Assembly (NCBI GenBank): GCA_011037195.1
Contig: JAAEAF010001988.1
Coordinates: 46,741-110,740 of the forward strand
Length of the DNA stretch: 64,000 nucleotides
Origin: Triatoma infestans
Taxonomy: Eukaryota > Arthropoda > Insecta > Hemiptera > Reduviidae
Reading direction: 5' to 3'
A model generated the notes under the pieces. That model did not search any database. It saw only the letters and a program-made list of their open reading frames with translations, and was not told the origin of the DNA. The position numbers and the translations under genes are program-made. Positions 32,335 to 44,902 of this stretch are shown in pieces; position 1 is the first letter of the stretch; each line of letters opens with the position of its first letter.

Positions 32335-34886
32335 CAATGTCACATAAGTAATTGAATTTATTTATATTAGATATAATCAATTTTATTTTTACCTTATCGA
32401 AAATAATTCAACCAAATATTGTTACTAAATATTTTATTGATTTATCAAATCATAATATTAATTAAATCAATGTTTTTTTTTTTTTTTTTGGATAAAATTG
32501 ATAGATCAAAAAGACGATGGATAATATTAAAAAAAAAAAAAAATTGAAATGAAACAACATAGAAAAGATTTTCTGCTTCCAAATGAATGATGACTTTTCT
32601 TTCTTCGTCATCGTCATCGTCTCATCTATTGTTTCATTATGAACATTCAAGAAAAGGTTTCAAGTGTTTTGTTATTAACGTTATTGATTAAGTTTCTGTT
32701 AGAGAATAAAAAGTTAGAAAAAAAAAAAAGTTAAGGAAAAATGAAGACCCCTTACCACCTTCTTCTATGTTAAGTTCAAGTTCAGTTAGTGAGAAACGGA
32801 GACGAAGAAAAACTTTATTCTTAGGTAATTCAAGTAGCAAAGTCCAGAACAGAGTAAAAAGAAAGATAGAATGAGAAGGAGTTTGAAGACTTGACAGAGA
32901 AAGGCTAAGGGATGGTCTCCTTGGGGCAAACTGAGGTGAATTTTTCTCTTGAGGGCTGAGCTAAGTATTTGGTTAAGAAACTCTCAACTACTTTTCTAAC
33001 CCTCCCTCCGGACTTCTTGTTGTTCCACTCCTTTCCCCGATCATCTTTACCATCATCCTTTTTTATTCTTCCTATGTATACCATACCTCCAACCATTTTC
33101 CCCCTTCCCAACCCCCAGTAAGGCATGTCCGGATATTGTAGGGCAATAATTCTCCTCGGCAATATCCTGAGCACGTACTTCTGAATACCAATCAACTGTG
33201 ACATACACCAACCAGTTTTTTTTTTTTTTTGACAAATCTACATCCGCATAGTATAAACGTTTCCGGTCTATGAATAGGAAGAAGGATGAAAGTTTCTCTA
33301 AATAAGGGGGAGGATAAGATTTGATTGTTAGTCACCAGACTATCAGGGGTTGGTTGTATGAGATTGCTTTAGAGAGGGCACTATTCACCATGTCAGAACT
33401 TATTCTTGTATTATTATTTATAACCACATTTAAGACAAGTTTGTTGATGTCTGATTCAAGTACAAGATATGAAACCATCAGAATGATTTACCCATGAACT
33501 AGGAATTATTTAATTTTTGAAGTTTTGAAATATCGATTTAGCTAGTTGATTTCGCTAATATTCGAACTATTTGAAACAAGATAATTCCAGTAATTTTACA
33601 CACTGTATCAAATTTAATTTGAAACACTTACATAACTTCCTCTTTCGACGTTCTTAAACTCATGAGTTTCAACAAAGTAATTATCCTTCCATCACATGCG
33701 GCTAAACTTTTGTATAGTTAGTACGCGGATATCTGGAGGATGAATTCAGTTTTCATGAAAATGAAGAAAAATTCAAATATTTGTCCAAACAGATGAGACA
33801 TTAAATTAATTATGAAGAAAATATAAACACACTATAATAGCAGTATATAAGCACAATTTTAAGCATTCAAACATGATTTAAGAAAAGAAACACACCAATC
33901 ACTAATGACTTTTAGGAAAAAAAAATCAAATACCTCTTTGTCTCTCACTTAAGAAAAATTGAATAAATCAAAGTTTTGACATTTGAATTTCTAAATATTA
34001 ATAAACTAAACTTCTTTTATCTAAATTGGCGATATACTTTCGGAAATTTATTTAAATTGACATTGCTCCACACTTAGAAAAAATTTATCTTTATAACAAG
34101 AATACTATCTCCTCAAATCCGTAATAGAAAACATTTTATATCCTTAACTGGCCGGTATTCCGGAATTAAATGAGATGGCATTTTGAAAAGCTACCAATAT
34201 TTCATCTTTTGTGATATTTTAATCTATCGTATAAATTTGTGAAGCAAATAGCTGGAAAAATAGTATACAATACATAAATGTTAGTATACTATTTAATATT
34301 AAAATATATTTATTTCTTTAAAGAAATGTTAAAAATAAAATCCTTGATTACATGATACTCAGACAGAAGAAATATTAAATTTGTCAAAAACTTTTTATAG
34401 TTTAGATCAGCTTTTTAAACCTTTTTTTTAAATATTATAAATATGTTATATTTCGCAAGTAATTATGTTATATCTCCGCTAGTATTTGTTCAGATAATAG
34501 AATAACGTTAATCAATCAAAACTTTCAGTATCACAAAATAAAAATCATACACATTTTTGAATTATATTTATTTCAATCTCTTGCTGAAAAAAAATAAAAT
34601 AAAAAATAAATTAGATCTTTTTAATAAAAAATAGGATTAAGGCACTAAGAAATAGAATGAAATTGAATTAAACGAAATACAAATATTTCATATTGAATGC
34701 CCAACGAGTTATGAATAATAAATCACCATAAATGTTTGTGGTTTGGATGATCAGTGCATTACAAAGTTTTAACAAATATTACATAATTAACAAATATACT
34801 AGTGTCAGGAAACGCACAACATCAACTTTTTCTCAAATTGCTCTCTTGAAAATGCCATTGACCATCTGTATCATGATATCGCTCGC
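32335..34886. other. No gene recognised
   Basis: AT-rich with many homopolymer runs (poly-T 32473-32490, poly-A 32529-32543, poly-T 33218-33231). The 99-codon minus ORF at 32905-33204 (SGGRVRKVVESFLTKYLAQP near its end) has no known motif, and the plus strand there is pyrimidine-rich. Confidence 0.45.
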
Positions 34887-34933
34887 GGACCACAGATTTT
34901 GACGCGGCTAAAATAAAAAAGAAATAAAAAAAC
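34887..34933 (+). repeat. SINE tail fragment, type A
   Basis: GACCACAGATTTTGACGCGG followed by an A-rich tail is the 3' end of the SINEs at 670 and 19994. A heavily 5'-truncated insertion. Confidence 0.65.
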
Positions 34934-34959
34934 ATAATACTGGAGTAGTTGGCCTGCAG

Positions 34960-35505
34960 TGGAACTTCACCTTTATTCCTGGAGGGTCAGTAAGCTTATG
35001 CATGTTGTATTATCTGATTAGAGAAAAGCATGAACTTAGGATGGCTCCTAAACAGGCGTTAGGGCGGATGGCCACGGTTTTCCATGCCGAGATTATGTAT
35101 CATTGATTCTGCTGTACGTGGAAGAGTGGCTGGGAAAGGTTAAAGAGGTAAAGGATATTCTCTAATAGTCAAGCTGCAATAAAAACTTTGGAGGGCATGC
35201 AGGAGTTCTAAACCAGTGGGCAAATTTAGGAGAAGACTTAACGGTATTGCTCAGAGAAGCAGGGTAGAACTCTTCTGGGTACCAGCTTATACGGGTAGAG
35301 ATGGCAATAAGAGTGCGGACGAGTTGGCTAAGGTGAATTGGGACACTGCCATTTTATGGTCCCGAGCGAGTATTAACTGTCACTAAGCAATTCAGTGGCA
35401 GAGAAGTTAAACAATGGAGTAAAAGGAAATTGGAAGAACACTGGAGAAGTGGGGATGCCCCCAGGCTAGAAAATTTATAACGGATAAAAGACAAGGAGAT
35501 TTGAT
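34960..35505 (+). pseudogene. RNase H domain fragment of an I/R1-like LINE
   Basis: The reading ALGRMATVFHAEIM near 35061-35100 corresponds to the ATVFQAEI block with the catalytic Glu. SNSQAAIKTLEGMQEF near 35165-35212 corresponds to SDSQAAL with its catalytic Asp mutated to Asn. VELFWVPAYTGRDGNKSADE near 35267-35325 corresponds to WVPGHxGIxGNExAD. Frameshifts separate the blocks. It ends in a decayed tandem of TAATCTATC-like units (35511-35560). Confidence 0.75.
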
Positions 35506-35740
35506 GCTAATCTAGCTAATCTATCTAATTTATCTAATCCATCAAATCTATGAAATCGATCTACTTTTTCTTTTATTTACTTTGCTCAAAATATTTTCCT
35601 ATTGTTCGGACAGGAACACTGGCATTGGAAGAAGGACTGAAAATAAGTTTTACCTCAAACCTGGTGTTTTATCAGGTGTGTGTGATTAAAATAAGATGAA
35701 ACTGGGCTGCACGATGACCTATTTTTGCCTAAGTGTTTTG

Positions 35741-35944
35741 CCGCGTCAACATCTGTGATCATTGGCGTCCGGAGGAGCCTTCTCTACCGGCCTCCGGACA
35801 TGGTTCTCTCACAGACAACATCGCCGGACAGTTAGCTGTAAGGCTCCTAGGATGAAAAAATCTAAGGGTAGCACTGTGAAATTTGAACCCGGAACCAGCG
35901 CATTACTAGTCCAGTTGTCTACAACTGAGCTCATCCATTCCCTT
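35741..35944 (-). repeat. tRNA-derived SINE, tail type A
   Basis: Minus strand: head GGAATGGATGAGCTCAGTTG, a mutated B box (GGGTTCAAATT), body CATCCTAGGAGCCTTACAGC, and tail TGATCACAGATGTTGACGCG. The 73-codon plus ORF over it is incidental. Confidence 0.8.
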
Positions 35945-37149
35945 AGCATTAGAATTTTATTATGTAATAACAAGAGCAAATAACTATAGTAAATATAGAA
36001 AATTTGTCTAGCTGACTTTTTACATGGGATCCAAAGAAACTGAACTCGTTTGATATAAATTAATGTTTATAACTTAATTACTAATTAGAAATATTCAGAA
36101 GTGAAAATTTATTCATAGAAATAGAAAATTGGTAACTTTAGAACAAAATAATCCATTGGTTATAAAGTTTTCTTTGAGAGATTATTCAGTAGAAGAAGAA
36201 GAAGAAGAAAGATAAGGAAGCGAAAGATGATGGAGTTTTAGAAGGAGAGAGAGAAATCTTGAATGTAAGGAGGTAATGTGCCTCAGGTTACATGGCAACT
36301 CAAAGACAAAGTTAACTCTCGATTAACTTTTGTCTGGAATGATTAACTTGGCTTTTACTTTATCATCTCACACCTCCAGGGCGGCCAATAACCTTCATAA
36401 TGGTGGCACTTCTGCTTCTCCTATGAAATCTCACTTTTACTGTATATTCGCAAATATTCTTACAAAAGGAACAAAAGAATAAAAAAGAGAGAAAATATAA
36501 TAAAAAAATATATAAAAAAAAGAAGAGAAGTTAAAAATCTTCTTAAGTTATCCTCTTTAAAAGCGTTAACGTATCCAGCCTAAGGCGTTCATAAAGCTAA
36601 CATTAAACTCTTTCTCTCATCCCAATTATTACATCCAAGAAGTAGTAGTCTCCAAGGCAGTTTTCCTTAAATAGCCTACAAGATGTTTTTATTATCTAGA
36701 AAACAGATATTCTAATGTTTAAAGTTTTCTTCTTAATTATTAACCCTAGGCAGTTTTATAAAAATATGAAGTAACCTGATAGGAGTAGAAAATATTACTA
36801 CTAAAATTCTCCCGAAGCTTAATAAAGAAACATTAAAGTTGTTTTGAATTTTAGAGTGTGGGGAAATAATTATTTTTATCTAATATTTCAATTATTGTTG
36901 AAACTTTGGAAAAATGATCCGATATCCCTCAAAAAATACAGCATAATCTTAAAAAACTGTTCAATTTGTAAACTTCAACAATATTAAGGAACATCTGGTT
37001 GATTATTTTGATAAAAAAAAAAAAAAAAAAAAAATCTGCACTGAACCAATCTAACTACTTACTCTTACTACAATTTACATCATTATATTTGATTCATAAA
37101 CTTTCATTAAACTTACAATTTTTACTAAAATCTTAATAGTCTTCAATAT
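35945..37149. other. No gene recognised; (GAA)n and long poly(A)
   Basis: (AGA)n near 36191-36210 and poly(A) at about 37012-37034. No ORF of interest. Confidence 0.5.
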
Positions 37150-37290
37150 TTTTTGAGGAAAGTGTGAATTCACGCGATAATCATATTTAAAATAAAAGTG
37201 ATAGGTGTTTATGTATGTAGACAGTATACAAAGTTTAAATAAAACTGTTCGGAGCTATCTTCGAAATAATCATGAAAACATTTAATAAAT
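37150..37290 (-). repeat. Inner fragment of dispersed repeat D
   Basis: AAATAAAAGTGATAGGTGTT and GTAGACAGTATACAAAGTTT match the inner part of the minus-strand copies at 51131 and 61531. Confidence 0.5.
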
Positions 37291-37569
37291 TGTAAAGTAT
37301 AATGGATACGAGTAGGAGATAGAATTAGAGAGAATGGATTTTATGGAAATAAACTACAATATATGCTGAACACTGTATAATGAAGGACTTTATAAGTATA
37401 TAGAAGTTAGGTAGAGAGAAATATAAAGAGACAGACTGGCTGAGTGATGAGAAGGTAGTAAGTAGAAGGTTGCTGATTGGTTTTAAACTCGTCGTAAACT
37501 GTTGTAAAACTTTGCCACTTTCGTTCTATTTATATGAATCGACTAGGAGACTCCCTCCTAGTCGGGTCT

Positions 37570-38115
37570 AGGTGGGGGAGCAGATTAGATTAGATTGGGG
37601 AGGGCCACGCCTCATTCCACGGCGACCTTCATTAAGAGGTCTATTGGGGATCCTCTGGGTTTATAGCACATCCCTCAGCTTCGCTCTCTTAATCAGGCCT
37701 AGCAAAGCTGAAAGTGGCTCCGTCATGAAGCTCGTGGCTTCGGGATTGCTAGTTCCCAGTTGAAGAAACCTTGTTCTCGCCAGGCCGGCAAACTCACAAA
37801 GGATGTGTGCCGGCGTTTCCTCTTCAGTCTTGCAGTATTCAGTCTACAATGCCCACTATTAGACCCACTATTAGCCTTATATCCCTTCGGCTATGACTCA
37901 ATAGAACCCTGGTAAATTTAAGCAAATGTCTCTTAATAAAGAGTTTTGCCTGCCTCTGTCTTGGTGTACTCTCCCACCAATGCAGACCCTGTACTTCCCT
38001 CAAACTCTTGATGAAGTCTTGGTGTACTCTCCCACCAATGCAGACCCTGTACTTCTCTCAAACTCTTGATAGAAGTTTGATTTAGGCTCCTGGACAACTT
38101 GCAGAAGGTTTCGGG
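37570..38115 (-). pseudogene. LINE RNase H C-terminal fragment nested in LTR B
   Basis: On minus, CKTEEETPAHILCEFAGLAR followed by TRFLQLGTSNPEATSFMTEP (37840-37710) is the Cys/His tail of an RNase H-bearing LINE. Upstream in another frame comes RQRQAKLFIKRHLLKFTRVL (37965-37905), the helix-rich stretch before the tail. Protein-coding frame breaks by stops and a 58-bp tandem duplication. Confidence 0.75.
37958..38072. repeat. 58-bp tandem duplication in the nested LINE
   Basis: GTCTTGGTGTACTCTCCCAC...CAAACTCTTGATGAA at 37958-38015 is repeated at 38016-38072 with very few differences. It lies inside former coding sequence and shifts the frame. Confidence 0.9.
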
Positions 38116-38214
38116 GCCTATAAAGGTATTCTTTGATTCATTTAATGTCCTTCTTCGCTCTTCGTATCCTATGAATCTTTCATGATTCGGATCCTATTAC
38201 ATCAGTAATGTTGC

Positions 38215-38825
38215 AATTCCGTTTCGTGGATTTTCGCCCTAAATCTTCGTGTCAGATGCGGAAGTAATACCTAAACGGAATACCAAGTTTAAGCTTCCCT
38301 CGATTTTATGTTTATGAGATATTTTGTTCACACTCACACAGACCATTCACTAAAAACATTTTTCTTTTTTTTTGTTGGCTGGCCACATCAAATCACATGT
38401 AATAGGATCCGAAGAGCGGAGAGAACCACAAAAATACCAATTTAGTTACTCGCCAACTAGGCCAGACTAGGGTGGGAGATTGTGTACGTATATATACAGC
38501 CGAGCTAGCCCTACAAGAGAACAGTTTTACAACAGTTTACATCAGTTAACAACGAATCAGCAACCTTCCTACTATCTTTCTCATTCTTTATATATTTCTC
38601 TCGCTACCTATTTACTAATATACGTGTAAAGCCCTCGCAGTTTTATGTCTTTCTCTCATTATACAGTGTTCAGCATTTATTACAGCTTATTTCTCAAAAA
38701 ACCTTTTCTCATTAATTTTCTCTCCTTCTCACATCCATTATACATATATTTCCGGAGAAAACATACTTTCGAAAATTTGATATGATCGCAATACTTTCTC
38801 TTACTATGGGAGTAAGAGAAATTAA
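38215..38825 (-). repeat. Dispersed repeat D split by an LTR
   Basis: 38215-38380 (ATACCTAAACGGAATACCAA, CACACTCACACAGACCATTC) and 38700-38825 (ATATATTTCCGGAGAAAACA, then the terminal CTTTCTCTTACT/AGTAAGAGAAA hairpin at 38791-38819) are the two parts of one D copy. The part between them is the LTR B copy at 38398-38696. Confidence 0.65.
38398..38696 (+). repeat. Solo LTR-like repeat B
   Basis: TGTAATAGGATCCGAAGAGC start, TTTACAACAGTTTACATCAG middle, CATTATACAGTGTTCAGC and a TTATTTCTCA end, 299 bp. It interrupts repeat D and lies head to head with the minus-strand copy ending at 38204. Confidence 0.65.
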
Positions 38826-39597
38826 AAAAATTGAAAATCACTTGGAGTCTAACATAAATAACTAAAGATTGATTTTGAAATAATAATTTTAATAAATACA
38901 ATTATATAATTTAACTAACTCACACAAACAAACAAACAAACAAAAATGATCGTCTTTAATTTAAATCTTGACCTAAAGAAAACAAGCACAGGATTTCATA
39001 ATCATGGTTATAAATTTAAAAAATAAATAACTTGGTTCTCTTGAAGTAGTGTAAACCATATCTTCTATTATTAAATTATATTCGCCAAAATCAGAAATCT
39101 GACATCCGACAGCTAATCTAAGTGATCTTTAATAAACTGAATGTTTACAATCAGTATGATTAATATATCTTCTAATTCCTCATTACAAAGTATTTTATAA
39201 ATTTGAGCATTGATTACAGTATATTTATTTTGATCATTTAACAAATATAAGAAAAACTTCATCAATTGAATAACCTGGGTAAATAATTTAATATATTTTA
39301 TTAGTAAATCCAATAAGAGATATGGCTGACATTTTAACTCGTTTAGTAACACTAATTTGATAAGTACATTAAATGTTGATTTGTTAGTCCTTACGAAGTC
39401 CAGATTTAATAAGTACAATTTATATTTTTGATAATAGATTTTTAGTTTACCTAAAAGCTGATGGGATTCTGGGTTAAAAGAATTAATTAAACATTTAAAT
39501 TGTGTAAAACATATTCTAATTTTGCATTAACATATTCATGTGAACTTCCGTGTTTCAATTCAAAAAAAAAAAGGAAGAAGAGAATCTGGTTATCTTT
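38826..39597. other. No gene recognised; (ACAA)n
   Basis: (ACAA)n near 38924-38942. The 101-codon minus ORF at 39113-39418 is rich in Leu/Ile/Asn as expected from AT-rich sequence and has no motif; I treat it as chance. Confidence 0.45.
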
Positions 39598-40200
39598 TTC
39601 CTTTCTCTTAACTCCTAGTAGGCGGAAGTTCCAATCATGCCAATTTTTCGAAATTCATTTTTTTGCCGGAAATTGATGTTTTGTGTTCTCATGTGTTCGA
39701 AAAGTTTTTAGCCAAGTGTCTATAAGTGTGTGTGTGTGTATGTGTTTTAACAGAATATTTAAAAAACGAAAAATCTCACCAAATTCATCAAACTTGATAT
39801 CCTGTTTAGATACTAACACACCTCGTCAAACCAGAAGATTTCGCGGTCAAAATCCATCAACCGGAAGTACGACCTTTTTTTTTTTTTTTTTTTATGTTTC
39901 TGCGATTTTCTAGAAAACCTTTGCAACGATTTTCTTTCATCATATATGTCTACCTACATAAGCACCTAACATTTTTATTTTTAAAATTTTTCTAAGAAAA
40001 TTGATTATTTATGTTTACAGGGGATCCCGCAACGGCTTTAAGCTTTCCTCTAATATACTATTTAAGTACAATGCATGGTTCTATCAGCTATATAATATTA
40101 ATATTCATTACAAGCTTGCTAAAATTCTAAATTTGATAAAATATCGATTGACCGAAAATGGAATTTCAAAGATTATGTTTTTGATTACTTTGGAATTTTA
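39598..40200 (+). repeat. Dispersed repeat D
   Basis: Begins with a decayed CTTTCTCTTAACTCCTAGTA hairpin, then GCCGGAAATTGATGTTTTGT, (GT)n near 39728-39742, ATATTTAAAAAACGAAAAAT and AACCGGAAGTACGACC. The later part matches 29460-29920. Confidence 0.6.
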
Positions 40201-42430
40201 TCGAAAACATCAATAACGATTTCTTTTTAACTTAGTATGCTAACTGCCCAGATATGAAATTTTCACTTTTATTTGCAACATTAAAAAAAAAAAAAAAATT
40301 ATTTTGGATAGGTGTGCGGAGTTTGTAGTGTTGAATTTGAAATATTATATTTAGTTGTTTTCATGTTTTTGGTGTGCTTTACTAGGCCAAAATATAAACA
40401 CTTCTCTACCTCCCAAGGTTATTAAGTAGGTAATTATCTTCCATCTTCCCTGTATTTATGTTAGATCACATATTATGTAAAATTTAAAGTAAATTTGTCT
40501 TGAATATATTATAATTGTACTAACAGGAATAAGGGAAAGTTGTTTGAGTGTTTCACACCACATTTTTTTTATCTAACGAAGCCCTCCGACTTATTTATCA
40601 CGGGAACACAGTTGAATTTAAAATTCAAAGTGTTTAGAATTCATCGCATACTTTCAAACCAAAGTTGGTGAATATTAATTTTGATTTGTATGTATGCTTT
40701 CACAGCAAAACCACATGAACTTGATTAGACCAATGATGTTTCCACAACACAATTCTATAGAATTTCAAGTGTTTATACAACATTGTTTTTTTTTAATTAT
40801 TGTAATAAATATGTGGAAAGTTTGATATTAATAATTTAAAAATAAAAAAAGTGGTAAAAAATAGTTTGTACATATTTTATAAACATTGATTTAAAATAAT
40901 GTGACTTCAGTCATTTCCATTTCACGACGGATTTTGGAATTTCGTCGTCTTGTTAGTGCAGTAATTTTTATTGACGTTGAAGTGTGTAAAATCTATAAAT
41001 TGAATGATTAACAAGTATAAATTTGTTTCCCCCTTTGCGAGCCGTAGAAAAGGTAAGATGCGCTGTTAGACAACCGTACGGTAGGAGTTGCGGCAGATGT
41101 CGTCACCATATAAGTCAGCAATTTTATGGTGTATTTCACAATATAGGGCTGTTTATTTCATTACAGTTACTCTCCCGTTCCAGCAACGTGTTCTCTAAGC
41201 CCCAAGTCTTCTAATGAACTATTGAGGTGTTTTTGTGAGGTGGACACAGAAAAATTGAAGAATAGAAAAAGTACATTGACTAATTATTGAATATATTGTT
41301 TGAGTAACAGAGTGTTGCAAGGACTTAATGAAACTGAGTATAGAAAGTGTGTGGTAGAATGAGAGAATTACAGACAGAGCTGGCAGAGCTTTGGTGATGA
41401 TGTTTGCTTGATGGTTGTGTGCAAGTCTGAATCACCAACCAGACTTCTCACTGGTTGAATGTCGCTAGCGTTATATATTATGATTTTTTTTTACTTCCGC
41501 TATTTCTCCTTAGTTTTACTACTAGGATGTTAGCAAGGCGGATTTCGATCTAGCCTCTAGTTAGAATTTGAATCCTTGTGGTAGGAAAGTATGCCATGCC
41601 TCATGTGATGAATTGAATGATGAAAGACGCACACGCCAATCCATTACAGAACAAAATGATAAAACAAAAGTAGATCATTTTTAAATATAATTAATTTTTG
41701 AAGAAATATTTTTTTAATTGCAAATGTTTGATTTCAATTAAATTTGGTGTCAACTTGGTGATTAACATTAAATTGAATTTTTATTTCAATACATTGATGT
41801 ACGATTTTGTAGCGTCTATGCTATCGTGATGCGAAATATCTTAAATAAAATCACCTTAGTCTTTCTTTATCCATCCATTTGAAAATAAAAAAAAAATTGA
41901 ATTTAATAAATTGAATTGAAGAAATTAAGCTTTTTTTTAATTTCAAAATTTATTTTATCAATAATAATAAAGCAAAGGATTTAAAAACAATTCAACTTTA
42001 ATCAGAATTTTATGTCACCAGATTTAATCAAGATGTCCTAGTCTAAGCGCATTGAATCATAGATTTTACATTAATGTTCAACTGATGTGGTTAGAAAAAT
42101 AGCGCTGCTTTTTATATTATTTAGTTAAAAATTAATCAGTTGAAAATTATGCAATTAATATTTTTTATAATAATTTTAGTTCTATTTAATTTTTTGGTAA
42201 ACTTCCACTTTCGAGTGAATTGCCTTATGCTTGAACTTCCGTTTGTAAGATTTAGGACTTCCTCTTTTGCACTAGTCACAAAGGTTAGTGGCGATACCAT
42301 ATTAAATATATTTAGGTTAAATTGCACCTATTTACCATTTGCACTATTTGTTAACTATTTGCATCCATTACATCTGACCGTCTACAATTTTGGATCAGCA
42401 TCCGTCCAAGTAGCCATTTAGTAAACAGAA
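40201..42430. other. No gene recognised
   Basis: AT-rich. The stretch 41030-41120 is less AT-rich and includes GAAAAGGTAAGATG, which would fit an exon/GT-donor boundary, but no reading frame supports an exon. 41230-41590 has the style of an LTR (paired short repeats around CACCAACCAGACTTCTCACT) without clear ends. Confidence 0.35.
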
Positions 42431-43010
42431 AACAAACTTCCTACGATGCCCCTCCTCCTCCAGATGCATTTTCTCCTCTTCTTCGTCTTTTGAGGGGGCT
42501 GACCCTAAAATAGCTGAGAGTTCCATATCTCCCAGACTTCTCCAAGTCTTCCAGACTTCTCTTTCGTTATCCGATTTGAGCTTTCCTCCAGAGGATGGTG
42601 CACAGCTGGTAGTGCCTTATTTGAGGTGGTGGTTAAAGAAGCCGTTTGCTTCTTATATTTCCTCTCACCTTCCAGCTTCTTCAAACCTCTGACATTAATT
42701 TTACTTAATCGATATCAGATGGTATGTCCCTTCCTCGACAGCCATGACTGGTCCAGGTTTGACCAGTGGTCAAAACAAGTTCTGAGATTTGCTCGTTGCA
42801 GCTAAGGATTTTCCACGTCTTTGTGTTAACTCCCTTGATCAGGGCATCGCCCAGGGCAAGCAGCTTTTTAATGTCCTTCTGAGCACTCCTTGGGAAAAAA
42901 AGTCGTGATGCTATGCAGTTTCGGGATATGCTGTTTTCTGAACACGCCCCAATAATTCCATCTCCGTCCAAGTAGAACAGCCAGTCTACCGACCATAGAA
43001 ACCAACCTGT
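42431..43010 (-). pseudogene. Possible LINE ORF1 fragment
   Basis: The minus ORF 42971-42705 (88 codons) contains FFPRSAQKDIKKLLALGDAL and GVNTKTWKILSCNEQISELV. This resembles, weakly, the DUF4780-type domain found in ORF1 of some insect LINEs (a segment ending in NxxLxTxxWxVL). Downstream on minus, RVSPLKRRRRGENASGGGG would fit a basic linker. No catalytic motif is available, so this stays tentative. Confidence 0.3.
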
Positions 43011-44902
43011 AACCTCATCATTCTATATTTATGTTAGAGTTGGAGAAAAAAAAATCAATCGTTTAAAAACAATTTGCCAATTTTGAAATTGAGTTAATTG
43101 GAGTAAGAGAAAGTCTATGAGCATTCAGCAAACATATATTCCCATCAGATTTTTTTGTTTAAAGAGATTAAAGTTCCACTGGCTTCATCGTCAGAAAGTT
43201 AAACTAATACTAGGAGTTCTTTAACAACACAACGACCCCTATGTCACCATACAACGTTAAAGCGTTAATATAACTTAACAAATCCAACTATACTATAACT
43301 ATGTATATATCTGCACTAACTTTGTCATCAATATGACTAAGTTTTAGTTGGTTTATAAGATTTTCCTAGTATGACGGAATATATAATATTCTATGTTATA
43401 AGGCAAGAGAATATCAAGGTAAATAAGCTATATACGTAACTTGTAGATTAGATACATCACTTAGTTATAAACAAACTTACCATCTTATTTACCTTTTTAT
43501 TAAATTAAATGGAAAAATTAAACTATATAATGTAATATATATATTATATATATATATAACAATCTAGTGAACTAACTGATCATTAACATTTCAGTGATTT
43601 TCTTGAAACTTAGTAGGTATATGTGTTTCGAAGTAAAATGAAAGACTCGAAGATTCACTTTTATTTGAAACATTTTCCCAGAAAAAGTTAACTTTTGTTT
43701 CGTTAAGTATAATGACTGGTTCTACCATGTATATAATATTTATTTTATTTTTATTTATTTATTTATTTATTGCTTTTAAGCTTACATATGCTTTTGAGCA
43801 AGTGAGTCAGCCATAATAATGATTGTAAAATAATAATTAATTAAATATTAATTGCAATATAAATTTTAAAGCAAATACAAAGTGAAAATAAAACAGAATA
43901 ATTATGATTTCTAGTAAAAGAACAAAAATAAAAAACAAACAAGCAGGCACGAGAAATAAAGTTAAAAATTGTATAAACCTAAATGGCAAAGAAAATAAAT
44001 ATAAACACAAAATTATTCTCCCCAATACAAAACTTCTTATCTTAAGTGATTGTTTACAAAAATTATGTTTAACATTTATCTGCTCTTTAGAGCTTATAGT
44101 AAACAATTCTTCGAATAAGTTTTCTTTTGGAATATGAAAATTGGATGATATAAAATTCGAAAGAAAAAAAAAGTCTGAACAGTTTTAAGAGTTTTACAAT
44201 CAAAAAGGAAATGCCATTACAGAATCTTCACATAAACAAAACCAAATTAAACATGTATTAATACAATCAAATATGTATGTAGATCTGTTTAAATAAAGTT
44301 TCGTACATTTTATTCTGCAAAAACGAATTTGGGAAATTGTTTCCCCACTAGTTTAGTTACATAACATCCTAAATCTAAATATAATTCTTTAAACCCTCAA
44401 AATTAGAAATATGTCTATATAATACATTATATTTGCTGTTTAATATCTTATCTATATCCTCAGAAAGGAATTTATTTGTCAGTTTGGTTAGGATGTTATT
44501 CTTTTCTTTTCTTAAAATGAGGAGATCTTGTTTAAGTAGAATATCCAATGCGCCTATAGACGACATTGTATTCTTAATGAAAGATAACCAGTTTTTACTA
44601 ATATTTCATTTCGGAGAATTGATTTTAAACAAAATATCATGACAATATACTCGTAAGGCAGACGTGAACTGTTCATTTTAAGGATTTTAATCAACAAATG
44701 GTACATAAATTTATAAACAGACACTACAATTAGGGAAAACCTGAACTCTAAACGTACAAACGAATTAGGGGTAATTTTTGGTAGTAAAGACTTTAGAGAT
44801 TACAGTTGCACAATTTCTAGCAACTACAGGTAAATTATATGCCCAGATTTACGAGCAATATAGCATTGTTGGTTTAAGGATGTAATTTAGTAATTTTTTT
44901 TT
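43011..44902. other. No gene recognised
   Basis: Very AT-rich; (TTTA)n near 43740-43772. A piece near 43570-43700 resembles the inner part of repeat D. ORFs at 43837-44642 on both strands have no motif. Confidence 0.45.

Larger units (their letters stand above)
37370..38204 (-). repeat. LTR-like repeat B interrupted by a LINE fragment
   Basis: On minus it starts at 38204 with TGTAATAGGATCCGAATCAT and stays LTR-like to about 38116. It then resumes near 37569 (GACTAGGAGGGAGTCTCCTA...TTACAACAGTTTACGACGAG) and ends near 37370 with CATTATACAGTGTTCAGC. The LTR at 38398-38696 has the same blocks without interruption. The intervening 37570-38115 is LINE sequence, so the LINE was inserted in the LTR. 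Confidence 0.65.

Noticed and set aside
35762..35983. 73-codon plus ORF
   Set aside because: Lies on the wrong strand of a SINE.
39113..39418. 101-codon minus ORF
   Set aside because: Leu/Ile/Asn-rich translation expected by chance from AT-rich DNA; no motif.
41030..41120. Possible first exon with GGTAAG donor
   Set aside because: No open frame with recognisable protein, no acceptor or downstream exon found.
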